DNA of 64,000 bases from Crocosphaera watsonii WH 8501 (GCF_000167195.1 NZ_AADV02000001.1:434001-498000); one strand, 5' to 3'; numbered from the stretch's first letter, positions 55,385 through 64,000 are shown. Numbers and translations: made by a program. The notes: a model not told the origin generated them from the letters alone.

Positions 55385-55499
55385 GATGATATATACGTTA
55401 CACCGTGTCCACTTCTATTCATCGTGCTATATAGTAAGGGGTTTTATATCAAGTAGAAGTGGACACGGTGTTATTGGATATTTGCCCTTGTGTATTGAC
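55385..55499 (+). promoter_or_regulatory. 115-bp repeated leader, copy 2
   Basis: Same block as 53736-53850, again ending TGTATTGAC 14 bases upstream of an ATG (55514). The 17-bp arms are conserved perfectly; the three differences lie in the loop. Confidence 0.75.
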
Positions 55500-55513
55500 T
55501 TCATAGCACTTAT

Positions 55514-55810
55514 ATGTTAATTGCCGACATCAAGGTAAAATTATTTTTCCCCGTAGATGAGGGAACCCTTGAAGCATTAGATATACCTATTGATTACTTC
55601 CTGATTGAGTACCCTGACTTATCACCAACTAAGGAGTATTATCACTTATTCAAGTCAATTAACAACACGGTAACTTATATCAAAGAATTCTCTTTAATCA
55701 AGGAGTTTAAAACGAAAGAAGAAGGTAGATACTGGTTACGATTGTTTTTTGATACTTTATCTCTCTTAGACGTACTTTATAGCGAGTTCTTTATATCTTA
55801 CACCGAATAA
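55514..55810 (+). CDS. Hypothetical phage protein
   Basis: A 98-residue acidic protein with many aromatic residues (L-F-F-P-V-D-E-G-T-L, Y-H-L-F-K-S-I-N, Y-W-L-R-L-F-F-D-T-L). No known motif. It is preceded by the 115-bp leader and followed by the tail-fibre gene with a one-base gap, so it is probably co-transcribed with it, and may be a tail or structural accessory. Confidence 0.6.
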   Translation: MLIADIKVKLFFPVDEGTLEALDIPIDYFLIEYPDLSPTKEYYHLFKSINNTVTYIKEFSLIKEFKTKEEGRYWLRLFFDTLSLLDVLYSEFFISYTE

Positions 55811-56584
55811 TATGGTAGAATGTTTAATTACTGGAAAATTTGATGATAGTGGGTCTTTTCCCATTGATGGAAAAGTAGTGGTGACACTAGATGCACCTTT
55901 GATTGCTACAGACATGACTGTCCATCTCCCTATCCCCCAAGAATATCCATTTACTAATGGTGAGTTTTCATTTACCCTAGAATCCTCAGACACACAGCAG
56001 ATAACTTATTTCTTTGAAGTCTATAATCAGTTAGACGACTTATCTTACCCTGTTGAGGCTATCTATAGTTTTCATTCAGTAGTGCCTGTACTGACTGAGG
56101 TTAATTTCAGGGATTTAATACCCTCTCAGATTTCTACTGACCAGTTACCCTCAAACATTCGCCGTCTTCTACAACTCATTGCGTTTGACCCCAACTATAA
56201 TAACCTTTTAAGATGGGGTAGACCTGCTGGTTTCTATTCTCCCTCTACTCCTTATGTTTACGGTGATATTGTAACTTATGACGGTAGTAGCTACCTTTGC
56301 ATCAACGAAAATGGTGCTTTAGGCGATAATCCTTCGATTGTTGAGAATGAATACTGGCAGCCATTAGGAATTCGTGGTGAGCCGGGTACTGGTACAGGTG
56401 GTAATGACACACCGTTTTCTTTTGCAGCGTGGACATCACAAACCGATGCACCCACTAGGAATACCTTGTCTAATGCTCTCATTGACCGTAATGACCCTAG
56501 AGTTGTTGACCTCAGTGATGGTATTGACCTTGACACTTTACCCGATGATAAGTTAGTCCCTGCAAAATATTTAACTAAAATGTC

Positions 56585-58055
56585 GGGCTAAGTCCCACCC
56601 TATAAACGAGGGGGATACATCGAACCGCAGGTGAGTACCCCCAATGTTTTAGGGTTGGTATACAGCCCGACCAATGTATTAACGTGCTACAGCACAACCT
56701 TGCTTAAAAAGTTGTACTACCATGTTATTTTTTTATGGTAGAATGTTATCATGACTCCAACACTTAACTACTCATACCGAATTTATCCTGATAGCAAACA
56801 AGAGACAATGTTAGACGAATGGCTAGAGATTTGTCGTCGTTCCTATAACTATGCCTTGCGAGAGTTAAAAGACTGGATTGCTTCGAGAAAGTGTCCAATA
56901 GATCGGTGTTCGTTGGAGTCAGAATATATTATGGCTGCAAGCTATCCTTTCCCTGGCTATCACCAGCAACAAAACCAATTACCAAAGGCTAAAAAAGTAT
57001 TTCTTGAATTAGCTAAAGTGTCAAGCCAAGTCTTACAAACTAACATAAGAAGATTACATGATGCTTGGGATTTCTTTCGTAATAGAGGTTTTGGCTTTCC
57101 GAGATTCAAAAAGTATGGACAGATGAAGTCTTTGCTGTTTCCTCAATTCAAAAGCAATCCCTTAACTGGATGGCAAATAAAATTACCAAAATTGGGAAAA
57201 GTTCAAATTAACCTTCATCGTCCAATACCTGATGGTTTTGTCATCAAGCAGATACGAGTTGTTAAGAAAGCAATGGGATGGTTTGCCGTAATTAGTATCC
57301 AGTCAGACATTAACTTACCTGAAGTTAATGCTCCTTTTGGGCATCCTTTAGGGTTAGATGTTGGGTTATCTAGTTACTTAGCTACCAGTGATAACTATGT
57401 AGAAAAAGGGCGTAAATTCTTCAAGACCGAACACCGTCGGCTGAAAGTGCTACAACGTCGGTTAAGTAGAAAACAAAAGCGTTCTAATAACTACGAGAAG
57501 GCTCGGAAAAAGGTAGAAAAGCAACACAATCATATTGCTTTCAAGCGTAAAGATTACCAATTCAAATTAGCGCATAAAGTCTGTGATATGGGAGACAGTA
57601 TCTTTATGGAAGATATTGACTTTCGCACAATGGCTAAGGGCTTTCTGAGTAAGCATACTCTAGATGCAGGTTTTGGGCAATTCAGGGATATTCTGAAATA
57701 TGTATGTTTGATAAGGGGCAAATATTTTGGATTAGTTGACCACCGAGGAACTAGCCAAACCTGTCCTAATTGTCGTACAGAAGTTAGGAAAACTCTTTCT
57801 GATAGAGTTCATGATTGTCCTGAATGCCACTATCGCTGTGACCGTGACGTGGCATCAGCCCAAGAAATCTGTAATCGAGGCATAGAAACTACTACTCTGG
57901 GACTCAGAGGAAAGGAAACCGTCTGTCAAGTCGAGGTGTCGGGGGTGATGAGCCTAGATAACTGGCGTAGGGGAATACCTCTGTGGGCAGAAATATCCCG
58001 TCGTGAGTCGGGAAGCCCACGCTATACTGCCTAGCAGTTAGCGTGGGAGGATGTC
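56585..58055 (+). mobile_element. IS200/IS605-group element with intact tnpB, inserted in the tail-fibre gene
   Basis: The left end starts GGGCTAAG directly after ATGTC (56580-56584) and closes a long hairpin at AGCCCGACC. The right end has CCCACGCTA/TAGCGTGGG followed by AGGATGTC (58055). Length 1471 bp. The left start and right end match the element at 11016-12491. No tnpA. Confidence 0.9.
56751..58034 (+). CDS. tnpB: TnpB RNA-guided nuclease
   Basis: A 427-residue protein, the only undamaged tnpB here. N-terminal Y-S-Y-R-I-Y-P-D-S-K-Q-E; G-F-G-F-P-R-F-K-K-Y near residue 118; RuvC residues D in G-L-D-V-G-L-S-S-Y near 203, E in I-F-M-E-D-I-D-F near 286, D in D-R-D-V-A-S near 364. The zinc ribbon is C-P-N-C...C-P-E-C. 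A 50-residue tail (after N-R-G-I-E-T-T) overlaps the guide-RNA region. TnpB proteins cut DNA next to a short target motif, guided by RNA from the element's right end, and so help keep the element at its donor site. Confidence 0.93.
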   Translation: MTPTLNYSYRIYPDSKQETMLDEWLEICRRSYNYALRELKDWIASRKCPIDRCSLESEYIMAASYPFPGYHQQQNQLPKAKKVFLELAKVSSQVLQTNIRRLHDAWDFFRNRGFGFPRFKKYGQMKSLLFPQFKSNPLTGWQIKLPKLGKVQINLHRPIPDGFVIKQIRVVKKAMGWFAVISIQSDINLPEVNAPFGHPLGLDVGLSSYLATSDNYVEKGRKFFKTEHRRLKVLQRRLSRKQKRSNNYEKARKKVEKQHNHIAFKRKDYQFKLAHKVCDMGDSIFMEDIDFRTMAKGFLSKHTLDAGFGQFRDILKYVCLIRGKYFGLVDHRGTSQTCPNCRTEVRKTLSDRVHDCPECHYRCDRDVASAQEICNRGIETTTLGLRGKETVCQVEVSGVMSLDNWRRGIPLWAEISRRESGSPRYTA

Positions 58056-58075
58056 ACCTAACTTAGTTCTTGATG
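57880..58075 (+). ncRNA. Predicted omega-RNA (TnpB guide RNA) with guide segment
   Basis: The scaffold is the tnpB 3' end plus the right-end hairpin (57900-58055); the guide would be the flanking host sequence from 58056 (ACCTAACTTAGTTC...). By analogy with described IS200/IS605 systems; not visible as a transcript in DNA alone. Confidence 0.5.
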
Positions 58076-58771
58076 ATGATGTCGTTAACATCATCTATAT
58101 TGATGACCAAGGTGATTTACGAAAATCATCGACCGCCCCACAAGTAGGATTATTGATTGCAAGGGCAGAAACCAGTGGTGGTTCTATATCAGGGCAAATT
58201 GAAGACTTAAGGCCGAATGTTAATATGCTGGTTCAACCACTCGTTGACAATGTCGGTTCTATAATACCGAAATCGAGTATTGTAGTATTCGGTGGTGCGG
58301 TTGCCCCTAACGGTTGGTTATTTTGTGATGGTACACCTTATGACCCTTCTACTTATCCTCAGTTATTCAGTGCCATTGGTTATGGTTTTGGTCAGGTGGG
58401 TTCATTATTTCGTGTACCTGACATGAGGGATAGAAGTCCCGTCGGCGCGGGTATCTCCTTCGATAGAGGCACTTTCGGAGGAAGTGCTACAACGAGTTTA
58501 TCTGTGGATAATATGCCAGCGCATAGTCACAACGTCATTGACCCAGGACACACTCATTCTATGAATCACGGCCCGGGGCAACATTCCGCTGTTGCCTTAG
58601 ACTATCATAATGCGGGTAATGGAGTTGATGCTTATGTTCCACAGTGGGGAGGGCATGCCCATACTATTTATGCAAGCGGTGTAGGGATATCATTAGAAAA
58701 CACTGGCAGTGGTACGCCAGTGTCTGTTCGTAACCCTTATGTAGGGTTTGCTGAAAAAGTTTCTCCAAAAT

Positions 58772-60298
58772 TTATGCCACTTTTGACCAAGAATTTTCTG
58801 ACAAATCAATAAGTTTTAGTACATAAAAATTGTTTAAAGTATAATCAAAATTAATGAAAGGCGGTTTGATGAGTTCCCCTGTTCTATTATTAGTGAATAA
58901 GGACAAAAAAAGCGACACAAACTGCCTCAGAAGTTTAGAAAGATTGACAACTAAAAATGTAATATCAATAGATGTAATGGAGGTTTCAGGGAGTTTTGTT
59001 ATCACGAAATTTAGGCTAAATCTTCGTTTAGCTTGTCCAAACTTTCCCTCAATAGCATTACGGAAGCATTCATCGGAGTGGGCTTGTTTCTTTTCTTCTT
59101 CACTGACATTTTTCGGAGGTCTTCCTAACTTCGGATCACTGATTCTTATCCCTCTTTCCTTACACCAATTTCTGTTTTCCCTAGTTCGATAAATTTTATC
59201 TACATGGACGGATTCGGGATAATAGCCAAACGTTTCTTTATACTTTTCTACTTGTTCTTTTAAATGACAAGATTCATTGAAGTTTTCCCAACTTATTTTG
59301 TCTAGAAACACATAGTTATCTACACAGCTTACTGAGAGTTTAGCTCCAAACTCTATTGGTTTTCCTGCTTTTCCCCTCACTATTGGACGAATATGCGGTT
59401 GAGTTAAACTTACAATTCTTTGAGGAACACTCTGGGTCTTATTCTCCCACATTGACTGTTGTTGTTCATAAACTTTTTTGATAGTCTCTAGACAATTTTT
59501 CTGTTTTTTACTCAGATTTTCCAGGGAAGCCCCAGCTTGAATTAAGTCTTCTATATTTCCTAAATTTTTCTTAAGGTATTTTAACTGTTTCCCGATAGCT
59601 TTTCTTCTTTCTTGATAAGATACTTTTCGTTTTTTAGCTACTTTTAAGTATTCCTTTCTAGCAATTTTTCTAGAAGTTCTCGGCTTTTTTCTCAATTTTA
59701 CTCTTAATGGTTTATAAAGATTATCTATTATTCTTTCTGTCTCAATTCTGGCTTGATTTAATATGCCTAAATCCGTTGGGTATTTGATGTCTGCTGGCGC
59801 ACAAGTCGCATCTAAAATTAGTTTACCTTTGTTTTTTATTTTTTCTCCTTTTTCTTGGAGACAATCCTTTTTTTTTACTTCTTTATCACTCTTGTCTATT
59901 TCTCTTTTTACTATTTTTTTATTGATTTTGTTTATCAATTCTCCATCAATTCTTTTCCTAAAATGAACTAGCATTGAAGATTCCAGTGGTGGCTCTTGTT
60001 GATAACAATTTAAACCTATAAAGTATTGTAGATAGGGATTTTCTCTAATCTGTTCTATAGTTTCTCTATCACTTGTTCCTAATTTTTCCTTAATAATTAA
60101 TGTCCCTAATGCCATTCTAAATAGTTTGGCTGGCGCACCTTTTTCTGCTGAAAAAAGTTTAGCATATTCTTCCTCAAAATCATCCCAAGGTATCAACTCT
60201 GCCATGATTACCCAACGATTATTGGGGGACAATTTGCCCTCGAAAGGTAATTCAAATTTTTCTGGGGGCGGTAAAGGTTGCTCCTCTTTTCGATACAT
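58772..60298 (-). CDS. IS5/IS1182-type transposase
   Basis: A 508-residue DDE transposase. The DUF772-type N-terminal domain reads G-A-P-A-K-L-F-R-M-A-L-G and I-R-E-N-P-Y-L-Q-Y-F-I-G. Catalytic residues: D in L-I-L-D-A-T-C-A-P near residue 162, D in S-V-H-V-D-K-I-Y near 355, E in N-A-I-E-G-K-F-G-Q near 421. A lysine-rich middle (residues 200-270) is typical of this subgroup. The frame is whole, so possibly active. The last codons (K-V-A-stop) come from, or next to, phage DNA. Confidence 0.88.
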   Translation of the reverse strand: MYRKEEQPLPPPEKFELPFEGKLSPNNRWVIMAELIPWDDFEEEYAKLFSAEKGAPAKLFRMALGTLIIKEKLGTSDRETIEQIRENPYLQYFIGLNCYQQEPPLESSMLVHFRKRIDGELINKINKKIVKREIDKSDKEVKKKDCLQEKGEKIKNKGKLILDATCAPADIKYPTDLGILNQARIETERIIDNLYKPLRVKLRKKPRTSRKIARKEYLKVAKKRKVSYQERRKAIGKQLKYLKKNLGNIEDLIQAGASLENLSKKQKNCLETIKKVYEQQQSMWENKTQSVPQRIVSLTQPHIRPIVRGKAGKPIEFGAKLSVSCVDNYVFLDKISWENFNESCHLKEQVEKYKETFGYYPESVHVDKIYRTRENRNWCKERGIRISDPKLGRPPKNVSEEEKKQAHSDECFRNAIEGKFGQAKRRFSLNFVITKLPETSITSIDITFLVVNLSKLLRQFVSLFLSLFTNNRTGELIKPPFINFDYTLNNFYVLKLIDLSENSWSKVA

Positions 60299-60318
60299 TT
60301 GTTCTTGACCAACAACTG
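58772..60318 (-). mobile_element. IS5/IS1182-type element
   Basis: Imperfect terminal repeats TTGACCAAGAA near 58783 and TTGGTCAAGAA (reverse strand) near 60302-60312. Exact ends uncertain because the transposase stop lies slightly outside the left repeat. Inserted at the 3' end of the tail-fibre gene. Confidence 0.75.
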
Positions 60319-60457
60319 GGAGGTGTTTCTACCAATTATAGCGGTTTGTAGCCGACAAAGCTGATCTTTTTTGCGATCGCGAATATGGGTGTAACCTTTT
60401 AAAGAATAGGGTTTTGCTTTTATTCAGCAAACCCTAAATAGTCAAAATCATCTAAAA

Positions 60458-61192
60458 ATGTCAAGAAATTCGTTGATTTTTTTAGTAAGTGGTTTAGTTT
60501 CTGCATTGATCTCTTTTTCTAGTTATTCTCAACCTTGTCCTAGTCCCAGCAATGTTTTGGATACCAGTTATAGTTGGAGGCGAACCCACTGTGAAGGAAT
60601 TAAGAAAGGAGAAGAAGAACAAACTCGTAACGGAAGTTTTCGTTTAGTTTCTTTCTCAACTGGGAAAATTCAGAAATATGATAATAGACTACACTTAAAC
60701 ATTCCTAGTAGTAACCCAAAGCAACTTAGATTAAAAATAGAATCTTGGTTTAACGATTATGAAGCAAATTGGCAAAAAGTTTCTCTTCCTTTCTCTTTAG
60801 AAACAAGAATTTTAAAACGGGAAAAAGTACCTCCAGAAAATTTAAGATTCCTTGCCTGGGAAAGGTTGAATAGTAATCAGAGTATCTATTTACCCGTTAT
60901 CCATAATAATAATACTGCAACCACTTATGAGATAGTTTGGTATAGTCGCCATAAGACTAACATTAATCTTTTTGAAATTAGAAGTCAAAGTAATTAAACT
61001 ATTTTTTCTTGTGGGGAGGATGTTAGTTATCCAGCTAATAATGAAATTTCCTGTCAATGGGAGGCTCAAAATACTCCAGTAGGAAAGTATTTAATGTATC
61101 TAGATATTGAACAATTTCCCTATAATAAAGATAAAAGAGAATTTACAAGAGAGATAACATTTTTCCATGATCCCCAATGGTTAAAGAAATGA
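60458..61192 (+). pseudogene. Secreted protein, module protein A (copy 2), one in-frame stop
   Basis: 244 codons in one frame with TAA at 60995-60997. Signal peptide residues 1-25 (L-I-F-L-V-S-G-L-V-S-A-L-I-S-F). The mature part starts C27-P and has T-S-Y-S-W-R-R and C45-E-G-I, the same 18-residue spacing as the copy at 26352. After the stop, the frame goes on: Q-W-E-A-Q-N-T-P-V-G-K-Y-L-M-Y-L, ending F-F-H-D-P-Q-W-L-K-K, matching the end of copy 1. The protein may be lost, or read through; the next gene begins seven bases later. Confidence 0.78.
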
Positions 61193-61198
61193 TAAGTT

Positions 61199-62443
61199 AT
61201 GAATATTGTTCAAAAACTGTTTACATTAATAGTCAAAATAGTAGAAATCTTAAAACACTTAATAAAAATACTCTGGGGATTTATTTCCAGTATTGTTATG
61301 ATTCTTTTAGGTGAACACAGAACCTTTTTTTTGAATTTAAAGCTTTTGATTGTTTCATTTTTATCAATCATTCTATTCTTTTTGACAAGTTTTTCGGCTC
61401 TTAATTATTTTGAGGGAGAAGTAATTACTAATCAGTTAACGTTCGTTTTAGATGAAAAGAAAAATTTTCTTAAAGGACTAGATGACCTTAATTTGAGAAA
61501 AATTAGTTTTTGGGGTTTACCTGAACTAGAATTATCAGGAGAAAAGTTTAATTATAAAAATTTTACTGAATTGAATCAAACAAAAGTTATTAAACTCAAA
61601 AAAAATGAAGGTCAAAATATTACTCCTCAACTGGAAATAAAATCATCTAATAAGGAACAAGAAAATTATTTAAAAGTTTTATTAATTGAGTTATCTAAAT
61701 CAATCGCAGTTAATTGTCTCAAGTATGATAAGAGTCGTAATTTAATTGAGTTGTATCTAGATTTTGATATTGCAAAATCCTGTTCTTTTCAAACAAATTA
61801 TAATGATTCAAAAAAAATTGCTGATATTGAAATTGAACTAGGTAATCAACCCTTTGATGTTACTTTACAGGGATATGAAATACAGCAACCCAAACTTCGT
61901 AATCAAACGAATTCAATGAAATTAGAATGGACACACAAATCTGGAAATAAAACCCTAGATTTTGAAGTGATTCACCCTCTTTTTATTGAACTAGAATTAA
62001 ATGAAGATGAAACTAAAGACAATGATATTCTGCTTCAAAGAATTTTATCAGTTACAGATACTCGCTTATTTCATCAAGAACAGAAAGATTATGTTACCAA
62101 CATTATCAAGGGTAGTGTTCGTATGACTGATCAAAAGCTGAATATTGAACCTAGTCAATTTCTACAGTTTCAAGGTGGGAAAGGAATTGAAAGACTATAT
62201 AATATTAGTCTAACTTCTCAAGGAATTAAAGTCTTGTTTAATGGAACTGCTAGAAAAGTTTTGAGTGGACTTAATTTTGACTCACCTGGTTATAATATTC
62301 GAGGTGAGTTTTTGGCTAAGTTTATGTCCAAAGAACAAAGAATTGCTATAATAGGTTTTTTAATAGCTATAGTTTCTACTCTATTAATAGAATGGATTAA
62401 AGAATTTTCTGAAAAATTATCTAATAATAACAATGAAGATTAA
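61199..62443 (+). CDS. Double-anchored periplasmic protein, module protein B (copy 2)
   Basis: 414 residues, intact. Membrane helix near residues 47-68 (L-L-I-V-S-F-L-S-I-I-L-F-F-L-T-S-F), then Y-F-E-G-E-V-I, a long extracytoplasmic region with two cysteines (near 178 and 198, also two in copy 1 at similar places), and a C-terminal helix near 381-399 (I-A-I-I-G-F-L-I-A-I-V-S-T-L-L). Paralogous in layout to 27263-28480. It follows protein A after seven bases and overlaps the protease gene by 11 bases, so all three form one operon. No enzyme motif; function unknown. Confidence 0.75.
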   Translation: MNIVQKLFTLIVKIVEILKHLIKILWGFISSIVMILLGEHRTFFLNLKLLIVSFLSIILFFLTSFSALNYFEGEVITNQLTFVLDEKKNFLKGLDDLNLRKISFWGLPELELSGEKFNYKNFTELNQTKVIKLKKNEGQNITPQLEIKSSNKEQENYLKVLLIELSKSIAVNCLKYDKSRNLIELYLDFDIAKSCSFQTNYNDSKKIADIEIELGNQPFDVTLQGYEIQQPKLRNQTNSMKLEWTHKSGNKTLDFEVIHPLFIELELNEDETKDNDILLQRILSVTDTRLFHQEQKDYVTNIIKGSVRMTDQKLNIEPSQFLQFQGGKGIERLYNISLTSQGIKVLFNGTARKVLSGLNFDSPGYNIRGEFLAKFMSKEQRIAIIGFLIAIVSTLLIEWIKEFSEKLSNNNNED

Positions 62444-63845
62444 CTTAAGTTTGTTTAAAATCTCATCTTCTATCATCAGTTTATTGGTGATGGTTGATAT
62501 TTTTACATTTACTCTGGTAAGTAATGCAGTAGAAAACAAAAAAGTGACAGCAGACTGTAGAACGATTCCTGATGTGGCAGATAATAGTACCGTAAAAATT
62601 AGTCCTGTTGACGATGAACCTAGTTCGGGGGTAATTATTTCTAAAAAAAGTAACATCTATACAGTTCTAACTGTTGCTCATGGTGTTAAATCTCAAGATA
62701 TATTAGATTATAACCCTCTTAAGATACAGTCACGATATGATGAATATAATGTTATCGCTGGTCAACTGTTAGATGAAGGAGTTAAATCTCTTGATTTAGC
62801 AATTATTCGTTTTGAAAGTTCAAAAAATTATATACCTATTATTTTTGGAAGTTCTCAACAAACTCAAAAATGGGATAAAGTAACTATTTTAGGTTATCCC
62901 ATTACTTCTACTAATAGGACTGGTCAACCACAAATTTATCCTCTAGAAACAACTCTTATAGAGATAAATGCTAACAGAGGAAAAGGATATGATATGAGTT
63001 ATGCTGGGAATGGATGGGAAGGAATGAGTGGGGGAGCTATTATTAATGATTGCGGTAGATTATTAGGGATTCATGGTAGAGGTGATAGTCTAGGAACAAT
63101 AAAAAATGAAGAAAGCAACGAAGAAATGTCCCTTAGAGGTCCCTTCGCAGCAGGTATTCCTATTGACTATTTTGTTAATTTATTACCTTTACCCAATTTA
63201 AAGATATCTGAAATTGCCATTAATATAAAACCTAATTTCAATTCATTAGTTAGTGAAGATGTACAAAAATCTTTCATTGATCTCGGTCTTTCTGAATTAG
63301 AGTCTAATAATTTGGGATCAGCAATTAGTTATTTTACCCAAGCTATTCAAAAAGATTCTAAAAATCATCTAGCTTATTCTTATTGAGGATTAAGTTATTC
63401 ATTGATTGGGGATAAGCAGCAGGCAATTAAAGACTATTCAAGAGCAATTGAGTTAAATTCTAACTTATCGAATGCTAGATACAATCGAGGGTTAATTCTT
63501 TCCCGTGATTTGAAACAATACGATGAAGCTTTAAGGGATTTTGAGGAACTAATAAAAAGAAACCCCAGAGATGCAGATGCTTTGTTTGAAAGAGGAAATA
63601 TTTATTTTCAAAAAGGAAATAAACAACAAGCATTAAATGACTATACGACTGCTATTCCTCTTAATAAACAGCTAGGAGACGCTTTTTATAATCGAGGAAT
63701 TATTTATCATCAAAAGAAGAAAAATGAGCAAGCTTTAGAAGATTTAAGACGTGCAAGAGATATTTTTGCATCACAGGAAAATCTTAAAAAGTTTGGTCGT
63801 GCTAATGATGCAATTATGGACATTCAAGGAGGAGTAAAGAAATAG
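62433..63845 (+). pseudogene. Trypsin-like (S1) serine protease with TPR repeats, one in-frame stop
   Basis: About 470 codons with TGA at 63384-63386 (A-Y-S-Y-stop-G-L-S-Y-S; an Arg CGA fits here). N-terminal signal/anchor residues 10-32. Catalytic triad H83 (V-A-H-G), D121 (L-D-L-A-I-I-R) and S199 (G-M-S-G-G-A-I). From residue 285, TPR units follow (N-N-L-G-S-A-I-S-Y-F-T-Q-A-I-Q) and four more after the stop (Q-Q-A-I-K-D-Y-S-R-A-I-E-L-N, A-L-R-D-F-E-E-L...). The protease domain could still be made as a shorter protein with one TPR. Overlaps protein B (copy 2), pointing to joint function at the envelope. Confidence 0.85.
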
Positions 63846-63849
63846 AGGT

Positions 63850-63932
63850 GTAGGTTGGGTTGAGGAACTAAGTTAAAATCAACAATAAATAAGGTTTTGT
63901 TGGGTTAAATGATAGTGAAAACCAACCTACAA
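63850..63932. repeat. Long inverted repeat after the module operon
   Basis: GTAGGTTGG near 63850 and CCAACCTAC near 63922 bracket about 65 bases. Related GTAGGGTGGGTTAG-type repeats are seen near 1470, 27108 and 36478. Confidence 0.6.
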
Positions 63933-63948
63933 AATCTAATTGACTCAA

Positions 63949-64000
63949 CTAAAATACTTTCCAAATCTCCTCAACTTTTTGACGTAAATCGTCTATTTCT
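63949..64000 (-). CDS. C-terminal end of a gene running off the window
   Basis: 17 codons on the minus strand ending with TAG (63949-63951): E-I-D-D-L-R-Q-K-V-E-E-I-W-K-V-F. Amphipathic and helical, like the end of a small restriction-endonuclease-like or hypothetical protein. Too short to name. Confidence 0.35.
   Translation of the reverse strand, partial: EIDDLRQKVEEIWKVF

Larger units (their letters stand above)
55812..58812 (+). pseudogene. Phage tail fibre with collar domain, split by a tnpB element
   Basis: Parts 55812-56584 and 58056-58812 join in frame when the element is removed (K-Y-L-T-K-M-S joined to P-N-L-V-L-D-D), giving 509 residues. N-terminal Ig-like strands (L-I-T-G-K-F-D-D-S-G, residues 4-70) may attach it to the tail; near residue 140 is a CBM5/12-like stretch (Y-V-Y-G-D-I-V-T-Y-D-G-S-S-Y-L-C) followed by E-Y-W-Q-P-L-G; the C-terminal half is a tail-collar domain (G-G-A-V-A-P-N-G-W-L-F-C-D-G-T, F-R-V-P-D-M-R-D-R, A-H-S-H, H-T-H). 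The last dozen residues run into the next insertion sequence. Confidence 0.85.

Overview
The window looks like chromosome from a unicellular cyanobacterium of the Crocosphaera/Cyanothece type. The evidence is AT-rich DNA with scattered HIP1 octamers (GCGATCGC), an ndhA-ndhI-ndhG-ndhE operon for the photosynthetic NDH-1 complex, a flavodiiron protein, a rimO-crhR pair, a small photosystem-II-type membrane protein and a GUN4-domain kinase. Transposon load is very high and many genes carry a single inactivating lesion. That pattern would fit Crocosphaera watsonii or a relative, but this is an inference and no species is proven.

Layout. 0-3.5 kb: a nuclease-fold protein, a Uma2 protein and a HigB/HigA toxin-antitoxin pair whose antitoxin carries a peptidase domain. 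3.9-7.5 kb: the ndh operon, a convergent membrane protein and tRNA-Val. 7.6-19.2 kb: three IS200/IS605-type tnpB elements (all damaged), a frameshifted thioredoxin-reductase-like gene, tRNA-Ala, a PHP phosphoesterase, an intact DUF4129-DUF4350-MoxR-DUF58 operon and the first of three copies of an IS630-like element. 19.2-28.5 kb: a hydrolase, infC, a broken DUF6174 gene, a flavodiiron protein, a truncated group II intron, an IS1634-type element, then a secreted protein with a membrane protein. 28.5-37.3 kb: transposase and pilM remnants, rimO-crhR, IS630-like copy 2, a broken EamA transporter and an SLH protein. 37.3-41.7 kb: a fucose/exopolysaccharide cluster (glycosyltransferase, phosphoglycosyl transferase, GDP-mannose dehydratase, GDP-fucose synthase). 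41.8-50.9 kb: an amidotransferase-like protein with an EF-hand partner, an FtsH-like protease domain, a kinase/GUN4 locus, small genes, hisH, and tnpB material. 50.9-58.8 kb: a degraded prophage (terminase, tail fibre, tail chaperone-like gene) broken up by insertion sequences. 58.8-60.3 kb: an IS5/IS1182-type element. 60.4-63.9 kb: a second, paralogous copy of the secreted-plus-membrane gene pair, now followed by a trypsin-TPR protease.

The most interesting items are: (1) the duplicated two-gene envelope module (26.4-28.5 kb and 60.5-62.4 kb), linked in the second copy to a trypsin-TPR protease, for which I recognise no described function; (2) a tnpB element inserted in a phage tail-fibre gene, whose conceptual removal restores one 509-residue frame and whose predicted guide would match the empty site; (3) a prophage gene split by an IS630-like copy that, rejoined at the TA, encodes a coiled-coil plus ribbon-helix-helix protein; (4) a 115-bp hairpin-bearing leader repeated upstream of two phage genes, with a related inverted unit; (5) a palindromic repeat inserted in frame inside a tnpB gene.
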